A stretch of 64,000 nt of DNA, from positions 1 to 64,000 of the forward strand of contig CBDIHP010000037.1 of assembly GCA_965279195.1 (NCBI GenBank), given 5' to 3'. Source of the DNA: CBDIHP01 sp965279195 (GTDB lineage Bacteria > Planctomycetota > Planctomycetia > Isosphaerales > Isosphaeraceae). The notes under the pieces were generated by a model. That model was given only the letters and a program-made list of their open reading frames with translations. It had not been told where the DNA came from and did not search any database. Within the stretch, counting starts at the first letter, position 1; each line of letters begins with the position of its first letter. Positions 42,906-52,751 of the stretch are shown piece by piece. A program made the translations under genes and the position numbers.

Positions 42906-44507
42906 ATGAGCAAGAGCATCGACCTGCCGACCTCCAACAACGGCGGACACCCCGGCCGCATCGGCCCGCTCGGCGGCAGCGGCCCGGGCTCGACGCTCGC
43001 CCTGCCCGAGTGGATCGCCGCGATCAACCCGGCCAACGGCCAGGAGATCGAGCGGATCCCCACCACGCCCGCCGAGGACGTCGGGGCCATCGTCGCCCGC
43101 GCGAAGGCCGCCCAGTCGAACTGGGGCAACCTCACCTGGCACGAGCGTCGCGCGTTCCTCTCCCGGCTCCACGCCATCGTGAGCCGCGACGCCGACGCCT
43201 GGGCCCTGGCGATCCGCGACGCCATCGGCAGGCCACGCGCGGAGGCCCTCGCCGAGGTCGTCTCCACGCTCGACTCCCTCCGCTGGACCGTCAAGCACGC
43301 CGGCAAGGCCCTCGCCGACGAATGGATCGGGCCCGGCTGGCAGCGGTTCCTGATGATGCCCACCGCCCACATGCGCTGGATGCCCCTGGGCGTCGTCGGC
43401 ATGATCGGCACCTGGAATTACCCGCTGTTCCTCAACATGCCCGCCATCGCCCAGGCCCTCGCGGCGGGCAACGGCGTCGTCTGGAAGCCCTCGGAACTCG
43501 CTGCCGGCATCGGCCGGAAGCTCCAGGCCGCGTTCGACGAGGCCGGGTTCCCCAACGGGCTGGTGACCACCGTCCAGGGGCGCGGCGACGTGGGCAACGC
43601 CCTTCTCAACGGCGGCATCGCCAAGGGCCTGTTCACGGGCGGCGTCGAGAACGGCCGCCGTGTCCTGGGCGAACTCGGCAGGCTGGGCATCCCCGGCGTG
43701 GCCGAACTCGCCGGCTTCGACCCCGCGCTCGTGCTGCCGGACGCCCCGCGCGACGCCACGATCCCCTCGCTGCTCTGGGCATCGTTCATCGGCGCGGGCC
43801 AGACTTGCATCGCGGTGAAGCGGGCGATCATCGTGGGCGACCGCTCCTGGGCCCGCTCCTGGGCCGAGGAACTGGCGTCCCTGGCACGTTCGCTCCGCGT
43901 GGGCGACCCGGCCTCGAACCACGCCGACGTCGGCCCGATGATCTCCGAGGCCGCCCGGGAGCGGTTCCACGGCATGATCGAGGCGACGGTGGCGGCCGGG
44001 GCCGAGGTCCTGCACGGCGGCGCCCCCCTGCCCGGCCCGGGCTCGTTCTACTCGCCGACCGTGCTCTGGACCGAGTCCGACGCGGCCGAGTCGGCCCTCG
44101 CCGGCTGCTTCGGCCCGGTGATCCTCGTCCGGCCCGCCACGGACATCGACCACGCCGTCTCGATCGCCAACGGTAGCCCGTTCGCGCTCGGGGCGAGTGT
44201 CTGGGGGAAGGATGTTTCCCGTGCGCAGCAGATTGCGCGGCGGATCGATGCCGGGATGGTGGTGGTCAACGACGCCGTGAGCCCCTGCGCCCACGCGGGG
44301 GCCCCGTTCGGCGGGGGCAAGGCCAGCGGCTTCGGCCGGGTGCACGGCACGATGGGCCTCCTGGAATTCGCGCAGCCTCAGGCGCTTTACCACCGCGCAG
44401 CGGGCGGCTTCCGGCCGCAGCTCTTCCCGTATAACGATCGGTTCATCCGTCTCCTGCACTTCTACCGACGCCTGTTCCACCGCCGCAGGAAGTCGCGCCG
44501 TCGCTGA
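42906..44507 (+). CDS. Aldehyde dehydrogenase family protein
   Basis: 533 residues from ATG 42906. 'EWIAAINPANGQEIERIPTT', 'VGMIGTWNYPLFLNMPAIAQALAAGNGVVWKPSELA' cofactor region, 'GLFTGGVENGRRVL', Glu in 'AELAGFDPALVLPD', catalytic Cys in 'FIGAGQTCIAVKRAIIV' (about residue 299), 'APFGGGKASGFGRVHG'. The C-terminus carries a hydrophobic-basic tail (FIRLLHFYRRLFHRRRKSRRR region) reminiscent of membrane-associated fatty-aldehyde dehydrogenases. Different subgroup from the neighbour at 40736; substrate unknown. Confidence 0.88.
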   Translation: MSKSIDLPTSNNGGHPGRIGPLGGSGPGSTLALPEWIAAINPANGQEIERIPTTPAEDVGAIVARAKAAQSNWGNLTWHERRAFLSRLHAIVSRDADAWALAIRDAIGRPRAEALAEVVSTLDSLRWTVKHAGKALADEWIGPGWQRFLMMPTAHMRWMPLGVVGMIGTWNYPLFLNMPAIAQALAAGNGVVWKPSELAAGIGRKLQAAFDEAGFPNGLVTTVQGRGDVGNALLNGGIAKGLFTGGVENGRRVLGELGRLGIPGVAELAGFDPALVLPDAPRDATIPSLLWASFIGAGQTCIAVKRAIIVGDRSWARSWAEELASLARSLRVGDPASNHADVGPMISEAARERFHGMIEATVAAGAEVLHGGAPLPGPGSFYSPTVLWTESDAAESALAGCFGPVILVRPATDIDHAVSIANGSPFALGASVWGKDVSRAQQIARRIDAGMVVVNDAVSPCAHAGAPFGGGKASGFGRVHGTMGLLEFAQPQALYHRAAGGFRPQLFPYNDRFIRLLHFYRRLFHRRRKSRRR

Positions 44508-45019
44508 TCGCGACGCCACGTCCTCCTGCGGTGCGACGATGCCCGGATCCGTCCTGAAATCGACGTGTAAGCACGACGCTGTGCGGTAAATCCTGCTGCA
44601 ATCGCGAAACATCGGGCCCTTACTCCTTCCCTTCCGGGCGATCGGATCTAGGGTTGGGATAGGTAGGGCGACGCACGCCCGCGCCCGGAGACGTCGGCAT
44701 CCGCCGCGACCCCGGTCAGGCCCATCGAGGGGCGCCCAGCCCTCCGGATGGGCGACTGTTAACCGTCGGGGTTGATCCCGGGCAACGAGGCGCCAATGGC
44801 GGCCGCCTCCCGGGCCGAACGGTTTGTTGCCCGGATTCGACGCCGGTTGCCCGTTCGTCTCGCCGGGGAAACAGCCCGGTGGAATGCGGGAAACTCCCCG
44901 GGAATAGGCGCTTCTGCGGCGGGGTGTGATTCGTTCCAATATCGCATGAATCTTTGTGCCCGGGCGAATCCGAAGCGGACCGGGGCGTGACCACGAGACG
45001 GTCGAAGGGGGAGGTGCCG
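44508..45019. other. 512-bp intergenic stretch
   Basis: Upstream of the TadE operon. No gene, RNA or clear repeat recognised. An AT-richer patch at about 44930-44955 (gattcgttccaatatcgcatgaatc) may hold the promoter. Confidence 0.35.
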
Positions 45020-45541
45020 ATGATCAGGCGGACCACGCAGAGTCGAGTCGCGGGAGGCGGGCGGCGCAGCGGCCTGGCGGCCCTCGAACTCGCCATGGTG
45101 CTGCCCATCTTCCTGGGCCTGCTCATGGGGGTCTGGGAGATCGCCCGCATGGTCGAGCTCAAGCGAGTGCTCCAGAGCGCCGCGAGGGAAGGCGCCCGGC
45201 AGGCCTCGACGGGCTCGATGACCAACACCCAGGTGACCGCCGCGACGAAGCTGTTCCTCCAGGTCGCCCTCAACGACGCCGACTCCACGGGTGCCAAGGG
45301 GATCGCGGCGGCCAACAACGCCACGATCGGCGTCTCCAACGTCACCTCGCCCGGCGTCGACGCCTCGAACGCCAACCAGCTCGACCAGCTCAAGGTGTCG
45401 GTCTCGATCAACTACAACACCGTGAGCTGGATGACGACCAACTTCTTCTCCAGCCCTTCCACGGTCATCTCGGCCGATTGCTACCAGCTCAGCGTCGTGG
45501 ACAAGGACTTCCCGTCGTCGTCCACGCCGGCCATCGAATGA
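45020..45541 (+). CDS. TadE-family pilus-assembly-like protein
   Basis: 173 residues. N-terminal TadE signature 'RRSGLAALELAMVLPIFLGLLMGVWEIARMVELKRVLQSAAREGARQAS': Gly-A-L-E helix then the 'AAREGAR' motif. The extracytoplasmic part is Asn/Thr/Val-rich. First of three co-directional genes (51 bp to the next). TadE/F proteins are minor pseudopilins of Flp/Tad pili, though here no TadA/B/C genes are in view. ATG 45020 has gggggaggtgccg upstream. Confidence 0.88.
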   Translation: MIRRTTQSRVAGGGRRSGLAALELAMVLPIFLGLLMGVWEIARMVELKRVLQSAAREGARQASTGSMTNTQVTAATKLFLQVALNDADSTGAKGIAAANNATIGVSNVTSPGVDASNANQLDQLKVSVSINYNTVSWMTTNFFSSPSTVISADCYQLSVVDKDFPSSSTPAIE

Positions 45542-45591
45542 CCCGCCGCCCGCCCCGACGGGCGGGCCGGCCGGGAGAGGAGAGACCGATC

Positions 45592-46029
45592 ATGTTACTC
45601 AGGCGCAAGCAGAAGCGACGCAGCGGCCAGGCGATGGTCGAAGGCGCGATCGTCATCAACGTCACCCTGATGCTGCTGCTCGGCATCATCGAGCACAGCC
45701 AGGTGGTGCTGGTCCGCCAGGTCATGAGCAACGCCGCCCGCGAGGCCTCGCGGATGGCCGCGACCGGCACCGGGACCAAGACCACCAGCGACATCACCAC
45801 CGCGATCAACAGTTACCTCGGCGGCGTGAGCGTCTCGAACCTCGCCGTCCAGATCTACAAGGTGGACTCCAGCGGCAACAACACCGGCGTCTGGACCGAC
45901 GCCGGCTACGGCGAGGGCATCCGCGTGCGGCTCGACGGCAACTACGTCCCGTTCGCCAGCGTGTTCAGCCGGATCCCCAACCCCCTGGCGATCACCACCC
46001 AGTACATCGCGTTCAGCGAGAGCGACTGA
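45592..46029 (+). CDS. TadE-family protein (second)
   Basis: 145 residues: 'RRSGQAMVEGAIVINVTLMLLLGIIEHSQVVLVRQVMSNAAREASRMAATG' gives the TadE helix with Glu and the 'AAREASR' motif, followed by a short strand domain ('VSVSNLAVQIYKVDSSGNNTG', 'EGIRVRLDGNYVP'). Middle gene of the operon, ggagaggagag upstream of ATG. Confidence 0.85.
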   Translation: MLLRRKQKRRSGQAMVEGAIVINVTLMLLLGIIEHSQVVLVRQVMSNAAREASRMAATGTGTKTTSDITTAINSYLGGVSVSNLAVQIYKVDSSGNNTGVWTDAGYGEGIRVRLDGNYVPFASVFSRIPNPLAITTQYIAFSESD

Positions 46030-46087
46030 TCCGGATCCCCCACCCGGCCGCGAACCAACGGCGCCGGGCGACACAACGGAGATGATG

Positions 46088-48598
46088 ATGAGATCGAAAA
46101 GGAATCCGAAACCGGCCGTCGCGGGCACGCCGCGCGGCCGTCGCCGTCGCGCCAGGCTGGGGCTCATCCTGCCCCTGGTCACGCTCACCCTCGTCGCCCT
46201 CTGCGGCTTCCTCGCGCTGGCCGTCGACATCGGCATCGTGAGCACGGCCAAGGCCCGCTGCCAGGACGCCGCCGACGCCGCGTCGCTCGCCGGGGCCCGG
46301 ACGTTCGACGGCAGCACCGTCCAGAATACGTCGCTGGCCACCACCAACGCGCAGAACGCCATCACCAACAACAACCTCCCGGCCACCCTGGCGACCTCCT
46401 ACACCTCGTCGGTCCAGCACGGGACGTATCACTACGACACCAGCTCGCAGACCTTCAGCTTCCAGACGAGCCTGGCCTCCGGCGAGAATTACAACGCCTC
46501 GAAGGCCACGGTCAGCTCGACCGCGAAGCTGACCCTGGCGAACGTCCTGGGCGTGTCGGGCAAGACGGTCACCGCCACGGCGGTCGCCGCCCACCGGCCC
46601 CGCGACGTCGCCATCATCCTCGACTTCTCGGGCTCGATGAACGACCCGTGCGACATCTGGAACGCCGTCAGCGGCACCTACCTCGGCTCGCTCAACAACA
46701 CCTCGAACAACCCCGACTCGGTCTTCCCCCAGTTCGGCCACTACTCGGCGACGTCGACCGCCGCGCTCCAGTGCACCAGCACCGACCCGCGCGTCGGCAC
46801 CTGCAACGTCTCGACGACCACGTACGGCCTGCCAGTGCTGGCCGACGACTACTACCAGCACACCCGCGGGGCCGCCGCCGCGAAGGCGTTCGCCGCCGCG
46901 CCCAACATCTATGCCACCGCCCCGAACGGCGACCTGCCGCTGAAGACCAACGGCAACTCGACCTCGACGTATGCCTCGACCTTCCAGCTCGTCAATAACG
47001 GCAGCACCACGGTCAACAGCTCGTTCGAGACCAACGGCTACGACCTCTACTATGCCAGCCAGGGCAAGACCTTCCAGGGCTACACCCGCGGGCCCAAGTA
47101 CTACGGCGCCACCTTCTTCAACTGGCCGCCCGACCCGCGCATGAACTCCACCACCCCCAGCTCCAGCAAGGACTGGCGTCACCGCTTCTTCGGCGTCAAC
47201 GACAACACCAAGCTCTGGAACACCTCGGGCGTCTGGCAGTCCCCCGGCTCGACGACCTACACGATCAATTACAAGAACATCCTCGCCTGGATCAAGGCCG
47301 TCAACGCCTCCGAGTCGACCAACCCGCCGTTCCCGACCAAGCTCCGGGCCGGGCGAGTGATCTATTACGACGCGATCCCCGACGACGTCCCCGCCAGCGC
47401 CTACACCTGGACCAACGCCAACTCCGCCATCACCGACTACAACCAGCGGTTCTGGAAGGAGTACATCGACTACGTGGTCGGCGTCTGGCGCGACCCGTCC
47501 AACACCACCAACACCCCGGGCACCGACGGCTGCTCCTACGGCCCCGACTACACCTGGGGCACGATCCGCATCTCGGCCAAGCCCGCCGGCCAGTTCATGG
47601 ACTATCGCGACAACCCCCAGCGGCCCCGCCACCGCCTCTGGTTCGGCGCGATGACCCTGATCCAGTTCCTGGCCGACTCCGGCCGCCTCCCCGGGACGTC
47701 GAGCGAGCCCTCCCTCTACCCGATGAAGATGGGCATCTCGGCCGCCCTCAACGACATCAAGAACAACCACCCGAATGACCAGGTGGCCCTGATCTTCTTC
47801 AACCGGCCCCAGTTCACCAGCGAATCGACGGGCTCGGGCTCGAACAACGTCGCCAAGTACTCGCTGTCCCGCGACTACTCGGGCATGATCGATGCCCTCT
47901 GGTATCCGCCGAACAGCAGCACCAACGACGTCAAACTGTTCGACTCCAACGGCATCCAGACCCCCCGCGCCTGGAACGACTTCACGGCGAACACCGCCAC
48001 GAGCTACGGCCTGATGGTCGCCTACAACGAGCTGTCCGGAAGCTCGGTCGTGCGTGGTTCGAACGCCGGCGGCAAGGGCCGCAAGGGCGTGAAGCGGCTC
48101 GTGATCCTCGAGACCGACGGCATGGCGAATGTCGAGAGCACGCCGAGCGGCGGATTCATCAACTCGGGGGCGGACGCCTCCTACTACGCGATCCTCCCCG
48201 GACAGACCGTCAACGCCGGCTCCTACAGCTCCGCCGGCGTCTACAAGGTCGCCCAGGCGATCGCCAACAAGTCCGACGGCACCGCCGGCAACTCGCCGGG
48301 TTACAGCTCGAACCCGGGCTACCCCGGCTTCTCGACCACCCGCAAGAAGGTGACCCTCCACACCCTGGCCTTCGGCTCGCTGTTCGAGAGCAGCTCGACC
48401 AGCACCGACCAGACCAACGCCGTGGCCCTGCTCCAGCAGATCTCCACCATCGGCGGCAGCACCTTCCCGAGCAGCTCGTCCGACGCCACCAACGGCTACA
48501 AGTGGATCATCGGCACGATGGCCCAGCGCCAGGCGAGCATGCAGACCGCCCTGTCGAAGGTCACCGACGACGGCGCCTCGGTCTCCCTGATCCAGTAA
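46088..48598 (+). CDS. TadG-like protein with von Willebrand factor A domain
   Basis: About 836 residues (three adjacent ATGs at 46082, 46085, 46088; the third is best spaced from ggag). N-terminal helix 'LGLILPLVTLTLVALCGFLALAVDIG' and 'KARCQDAADAASLAGA' are the TadG/Flp-pilus signature. The MIDAS of a vWA domain is split over a long insertion: 'DVAIILDFSGSMNDP' (about residue 178) and later 'VKRLVILETDGMANVES' (about 678). Asn/Ser/Thr-rich insert between them. Likely a surface adhesin or minor pilin. Ends before a strong hairpin terminator. Confidence 0.85.
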   Translation: MRSKRNPKPAVAGTPRGRRRRARLGLILPLVTLTLVALCGFLALAVDIGIVSTAKARCQDAADAASLAGARTFDGSTVQNTSLATTNAQNAITNNNLPATLATSYTSSVQHGTYHYDTSSQTFSFQTSLASGENYNASKATVSSTAKLTLANVLGVSGKTVTATAVAAHRPRDVAIILDFSGSMNDPCDIWNAVSGTYLGSLNNTSNNPDSVFPQFGHYSATSTAALQCTSTDPRVGTCNVSTTTYGLPVLADDYYQHTRGAAAAKAFAAAPNIYATAPNGDLPLKTNGNSTSTYASTFQLVNNGSTTVNSSFETNGYDLYYASQGKTFQGYTRGPKYYGATFFNWPPDPRMNSTTPSSSKDWRHRFFGVNDNTKLWNTSGVWQSPGSTTYTINYKNILAWIKAVNASESTNPPFPTKLRAGRVIYYDAIPDDVPASAYTWTNANSAITDYNQRFWKEYIDYVVGVWRDPSNTTNTPGTDGCSYGPDYTWGTIRISAKPAGQFMDYRDNPQRPRHRLWFGAMTLIQFLADSGRLPGTSSEPSLYPMKMGISAALNDIKNNHPNDQVALIFFNRPQFTSESTGSGSNNVAKYSLSRDYSGMIDALWYPPNSSTNDVKLFDSNGIQTPRAWNDFTANTATSYGLMVAYNELSGSSVVRGSNAGGKGRKGVKRLVILETDGMANVESTPSGGFINSGADASYYAILPGQTVNAGSYSSAGVYKVAQAIANKSDGTAGNSPGYSSNPGYPGFSTTRKKVTLHTLAFGSLFESSSTSTDQTNAVALLQQISTIGGSTFPSSSSDATNGYKWIIGTMAQRQASMQTALSKVTDDGASVSLIQ

Positions 48599-48636
48599 GG
48601 GTCGCATCGCACGGCCCGAGCCTGAAGCCAAAAGTC

Positions 48637-48674
48637 GATCGGCCGGCGTCCTCAACCGGGGACGTCGGCCGATC
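48637..48674. terminator. Bidirectional hairpin terminator
   Basis: GATCGGCCGGCGTCC (48637-48651) pairs with GGACGTCGGCCGATC (48660-48674) with one G-T wobble, 8-nt loop, then tcgctttc. Sits between the convergent vWA gene (stop 48598) and the gene ending at 48704. Confidence 0.7.
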
Positions 48675-48703
48675 TCGCTTTCGAAGGCCTCCGGTTCCCC
48701 GGC

Positions 48704-49936
48704 TCAGCGGGCAGGCGGGGGCGTCTCGCCCTTGGGCGCCGGTCGGGCCGCGGGGGGAGCGGCGGGGGCGGGCGTCGCGGGAGCATCGGGTGGGTAGAGG
48801 TAGCGGGGGTCGTAGCCGCGGAAGACGTCCGTCGGCCGGGCCGCCCGAGGCGGCTGCACGGCCGGGGGCGCCGCGTTCTTGATGGCCTCGGCCGCGCGAT
48901 CCGACTTCGTCGCCGCCTTCTCCTCGCGCGGGATCACCCGCTCGCGGTCGGCGGCGATGACCGGATACAGGGCCCGATACACCTCGCGCTGGCGGGGCGT
49001 GTCGGCCGCGTCGAATCGAAGGTTGTAGGTGTGCATGAACGCCAGCAAATTCCCGGTCGACGTGCTCTCCAGCTTGTCGAGTTCGCCCAGCACCTTCTCA
49101 TACTGCGGGCGTTCGAGCATGCGCGACAGGGCAGCCAGCCCCTTGAGGTAGTTCAGCGCGTCGGTCCGCTCCGGCGAGTTGTCGCGGGGGAGGACCTCAG
49201 TGGCCTTGCGATAAAGCAGGTTGATATCCCTGCGCACGCGTTCGACGGTCGCCGGGGCGATGTCCCCCTTGCCCGCCTGGGCGAGCGCGTCGTCGATGTC
49301 CCTGGCGTAGGCGGTCCGCTCGGCGTCGAAGGCCGGCTTGAGCAGCGGCTCGGGCCAGTTCTTGGCGTCGGTGAGGTCGTCCAGGCAGATCGTGATGGCA
49401 TCCCCGCGCGCCCGGAACGGGATGTCGCGGATCAGCTTCGGGTCGATCTTGCCCGAGGCCATCCGCAGGGACGAGCCGCCGAGCACTCTGGGCGAGGTCA
49501 TCTCGTCGAGGATGACGTTGAGCGCGTTGCCGTTCTCGATGTCCCCCTGGGTCGGGGCGTCGGCGAGCCGGTCGGCCTTCTTCTGGTCGATGATCTCGCG
49601 CTCCCGGCGAGTCGCCGCCTCGTGGTTGCGGAACCTCCGACCCGCCTCCAGCCGGGCGTTGTAGAGGTATTCGTTGTACTTCATCCAGGTGTTGGTCTCG
49701 ATCGCATCGGCGACGGCGGTGTTGTAGTTATAAATGCCCTCCCCCGCAGCGAAGTACCCCAGGCCGGTCGCGATCGACCCCTGCGCGGTCCCGCCCCAGC
49801 CGCCGAACCCCCACCCGTCGTATCCATATCCGGTGGGATAGTAATACTGCGCCCGCGTCGGAGACGCCGCGCCCAGCAGGATCGCCAGCGACAGCAAGGC
49901 GCCCCACGACCGGGGGCGATTTGCGAATGTGCTCAT
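48704..49936 (-). CDS. Secreted hypothetical protein
   Basis: 410 residues from ATG 49936 (MSTFANRPRSWGALLSLAILLGAASPTRA signal peptide). After cleavage a Tyr/Gly-rich stretch 'QYYYPTGYGYDGWGFGGWGG' is followed by a helical, charged body ('FRNHEAATRREREIIDQKKADRL', 'DINLLYRKATEVLPRD') and a Pro/Ala-rich tail. Planctomycete-type secreted protein with no named domain. Longer in-frame starts lack the signal peptide. Confidence 0.7.
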   Translation of the reverse strand: MSTFANRPRSWGALLSLAILLGAASPTRAQYYYPTGYGYDGWGFGGWGGTAQGSIATGLGYFAAGEGIYNYNTAVADAIETNTWMKYNEYLYNARLEAGRRFRNHEAATRREREIIDQKKADRLADAPTQGDIENGNALNVILDEMTSPRVLGGSSLRMASGKIDPKLIRDIPFRARGDAITICLDDLTDAKNWPEPLLKPAFDAERTAYARDIDDALAQAGKGDIAPATVERVRRDINLLYRKATEVLPRDNSPERTDALNYLKGLAALSRMLERPQYEKVLGELDKLESTSTGNLLAFMHTYNLRFDAADTPRQREVYRALYPVIAADRERVIPREEKAATKSDRAAEAIKNAAPPAVQPPRAARPTDVFRGYDPRYLYPPDAPATPAPAAPPAARPAPKGETPPPAR

Positions 49937-50215
49937 CGGTTGCGCCTCGTTCCGTCCGTCCGTCGACCGGGCCCGCGCACGCCGGCCGCCCCCGTTCCGG
50001 GGCCGTCTCGCGATCGACTCATGCAAAGGCGCCTCCGCATAACCGGTGCCGACCGGCAAATCCCGGCGAATCCGCACGCGACGGGTCTGTTCGATTCCTC
50101 GATGGGAATCCACTCGCCTGGATCCGCGTTCCGGGCTATGCTACCAGGCGCGTCCTCTACCCTTATGGCGGAGCAACGGTTCACTTTCCCCCCGCGAATC
50201 CACCGGAGTTTGCCC

Positions 50216-50848
50216 ATGCGGCGCTCGGCGATCCTCGGACTTTTCCTGGCCGGGGCGGTCACGGCGTTCGGCATGATGGCGCTCCGGAATGCCAATCCGG
50301 TGTGGCTGGGAATCGTCCTCCTCGCCACTGTCGGCGCCCTGGCGCTCTCGGTCGTGGGCAGCGTGCAGTCGGCCGGCTGGTCGCGGGCCTGGTGGTTCGG
50401 CTACGCGACCTTCGGCTGGATCTACTTCGCCTTCGCGTTCGCCCCGGGGCTCTCCGACAAGGTCCAGCCGAGGCTCGCCACCACGAACGCCCTGGATTAC
50501 CTCCATGCCGAGGTCGTCGCGTTCACCCGCCCGATGCGCGACCAGATCCAGGAGTTGCAGGAGGTCCGCAAGCTCCTCGTCAGGCAGATCCAGATGATGG
50601 AATACATCGCGGTCAAGGACGACGGGCATCCCGGGCTGCTGGAACTCCGCTCCCGCCTCAGGAACCTCGACCGAGAGATCGAACGGATCGAATCGCCCAA
50701 CGGCAATTGGCGGGCCTTCCTCAAGGGCGCGGTCGACCGCGACCACCTCGTCCAGGTCGGCCATTGCCTCGCCACCCTGCTCGCCGGCCTGATCGGAGGG
50801 ATGGCCTCCGTCTCCTTCCGCGCCGGGCGGCTCGCGGAGTCGGCCTAG
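50216..50848 (+). CDS. Membrane protein with coiled-coil loop
   Basis: 210 residues. Three hydrophobic helices in the first third (AILGLFLAGAVTAFGMMAL, WLGIVLLATVGALALSVVG, WWFGYATFGWIYFAFAF), a long charged helix likely to form a coiled coil ('QIQELQEVRKLLVRQIQMMEY', 'LRSRLRNLDREIERIES') and a final helix (CLATLLAGLIGGMASVSF). Function unknown. Its stop overlaps the convergent PLD gene stop by four bases. Confidence 0.7.
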   Translation: MRRSAILGLFLAGAVTAFGMMALRNANPVWLGIVLLATVGALALSVVGSVQSAGWSRAWWFGYATFGWIYFAFAFAPGLSDKVQPRLATTNALDYLHAEVVAFTRPMRDQIQELQEVRKLLVRQIQMMEYIAVKDDGHPGLLELRSRLRNLDREIERIESPNGNWRAFLKGAVDRDHLVQVGHCLATLLAGLIGGMASVSFRAGRLAESA

Positions 50849-52317
50849 AGCAGCGGGCTGAGCAATCGCGCCACGTTCTCGGCGAACCGCTTGAGTCGCG
50901 ACCGCGAGTCCCACGCGACTGCGTCGAGGAACCGCGACTGGCGGATGTAGCTTTGCTGGAGCGACCGCAGGGTCGTGGTGAAGTTCCGGTCGTACACGGC
51001 CAGGGTGATCTCGAAGTTCAGGACGAGGCTCCTCGGGTCGAGGTTCAGCGACCCGAACAGGCTCATCTTGCCGTCGATGGTCACGCTCTTGGTGTGCAGC
51101 AGGCCCCCGCGGAACTGGGCGATCTTCACGCCGGCACGTAAAAGCGCCCCCATGTGTGGACGGCTCGCGAGCCGCGCCAGTCGGCTGTCGACCCGCGCCG
51201 GCAGGACGAGCGTCACGTCCACCCCCCGGATCGCCGCCGAGGCCAGCGCGGAGACCAGCGTCTCGTCCGGCACGAAGTAGGGCGTGGTCAGGATCAGCTC
51301 GTGCCGGGCCTGGTAGATGGCCATGAGGAGCACGGCCTGGATGGTCTCCTCCTTGACCAGCGGGCCCGAGGGGATCACCTGCACCGTGGCCGGCCCGGCG
51401 GCGTCGATGGGGTGGACGTCGCCGTGGGCTTCGAGCTGGTTCAGGCCCTCGCCCGTCTCCAGCTCCCAGTCCTCCAGGAACGTGATCCCGAGCGCCTCGA
51501 CCGCCGGCCCCTTGATCCGGACCATGGCGTCGACCCACTCGCCGACCCCCGCGTCCTTCTTGAAGAACCTCGGGTCCACCAGATTCTGGCTGCCGGTGTA
51601 GGCGACCTCGCCGTCGATCACCACGATCTTCCGGTGCAGCCGCAGGTCGAACCGCACGAACAGCATCCGGACGAGGTTCACCGGCATCGCCGCCTGCACC
51701 GACACGCCCCCCTCGCGGAGCCGCTGGGCGTCCCGGCTGCGGAGGAACCTCGCCGAGCCGACGCCGTCGATCAGGACCCGGCAGACCACCCCGCGCTTCG
51801 AGGCCCGGACGAGCGCCTCGCCCACCTCGTCGGCCGTGCCGCCGGCGTTCCAGATGTAGAACTCCAGGTGGCAGGTGCGTTTGGCCTTGTCGATGTCGTC
51901 GATCAGGCGGCGGAAGACCGCCTGGGCGTCGGAGATCAGCTCCCAGGCGTTGTCCGCCTGCGCGGGGATCCCGCCGACGGCCTCGGCCACCCTGGAGAGC
52001 GACTCCGCCGTCTCGCCGCCGTCGGTCTCGGCCCAGGTGACCTCCGCCCGGCCGCGGAGCCCTTCCAGCCAACGCTGATAGGGCTCGTGCAGCCTCGCGG
52101 CGTAGTCCGCCCGGCGCCGGCCGAGCCGCAGCTCGCCGAACGTCAGGTAGATGACCGCCCCGGCGAACGGGAACAGCAGGATCACGCCCAGCCAGGCCAG
52201 CGTCGTGCCCACCGGCCGCTTCCGCATGATGACCCGGAAGGCCAGGGCCAGCCGGATCATGTAGTCGAGCGCCAGCAGGGTGAGGGCCCGGAAACTCAGC
52301 TCGCCCGTGCTCAGCAT
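50845..52317 (-). CDS. Cardiolipin synthase-type phospholipase D protein
   Basis: 490 residues from ATG 52317. Two N-terminal helices (LTLLALDYMIRLALAF, TTLAWLGVILLFPFAGAVIYLTFG) precede two PLD domains with HKD motifs: 'HRKIVVIDGEVAYTGSQN' and 'HTKSVTIDGKMSLFGSLN', the latter followed by 'LDPRSLVLNFEITLAVYD', characteristic of Cls enzymes that condense two phosphatidylglycerols. Inner membrane. Monocistronic. Confidence 0.93.
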   Translation of the reverse strand: MLSTGELSFRALTLLALDYMIRLALAFRVIMRKRPVGTTLAWLGVILLFPFAGAVIYLTFGELRLGRRRADYAARLHEPYQRWLEGLRGRAEVTWAETDGGETAESLSRVAEAVGGIPAQADNAWELISDAQAVFRRLIDDIDKAKRTCHLEFYIWNAGGTADEVGEALVRASKRGVVCRVLIDGVGSARFLRSRDAQRLREGGVSVQAAMPVNLVRMLFVRFDLRLHRKIVVIDGEVAYTGSQNLVDPRFFKKDAGVGEWVDAMVRIKGPAVEALGITFLEDWELETGEGLNQLEAHGDVHPIDAAGPATVQVIPSGPLVKEETIQAVLLMAIYQARHELILTTPYFVPDETLVSALASAAIRGVDVTLVLPARVDSRLARLASRPHMGALLRAGVKIAQFRGGLLHTKSVTIDGKMSLFGSLNLDPRSLVLNFEITLAVYDRNFTTTLRSLQQSYIRQSRFLDAVAWDSRSRLKRFAENVARLLSPLL

Positions 52318-52523
52318 GGATGTCCCGCCCGTTGACGCGCCCCGACACAGAACCGCCCCAGTGTCGCCGACCGCCCGCCATTCGGCCAGCCGTCTTCGCC
52401 TGCGCTGGCCTTCCCGGCGGGGATTGTCTAAAATCAGGGGACGTCCTGGGAACAAAGGATCAGATCAGATCGGATCGGCACCCATCCAGGCCGGCCAACC
52501 TCGGTCGAGACGGAGCGCACCTC

Positions 52524-52751
52524 ATGGCGAAGCTACGCTTGCTCAAGACGGGCCACGGCGACCTCTGCCTGGCCGAGTGGGACGCCCAGCGTCCCGAGAC
52601 CGTCCCCCTCGCCGAATCGGCCTTCGCCGAGAACATGACCGGCGGCCGCATGGCCTTCCGACTCGACGGCCCCGGCAAGACCACCCCCATCCGCGCCTTC
52701 GACGCCAACGCCCCCGAGATCCTCATCGTCCCCGCCATCCAGGGCGGTTGA
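52524..52751 (+). CDS. Small hypothetical protein
   Basis: Seventy-five residues, all-beta in appearance: 'MAKLRLLKTGHGDLCLAEWD', 'MTGGRMAFRLDGPGKTTPIRAFDANAPEILIVPAIQGG'. The glycine-framed 'P..GG' ending and strand pattern are seen in small planctomycete proteins, but I know no function. Start at 52524 follows gagcgcacctc without a strong ribosome site. Confidence 0.55.
   Translation: MAKLRLLKTGHGDLCLAEWDAQRPETVPLAESAFAENMTGGRMAFRLDGPGKTTPIRAFDANAPEILIVPAIQGG

Noticed and set aside
42186..44939. A 917-codon minus-strand frame across the second aldehyde dehydrogenase
   Set aside because: Shadow of a clear ALDH gene on the plus strand; composition is that of antisense GC-rich DNA.
46013..48655. 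An 880-codon minus-strand frame across the vWA gene
   Set aside because: Antisense shadow; the plus strand shows TadG and vWA motifs.
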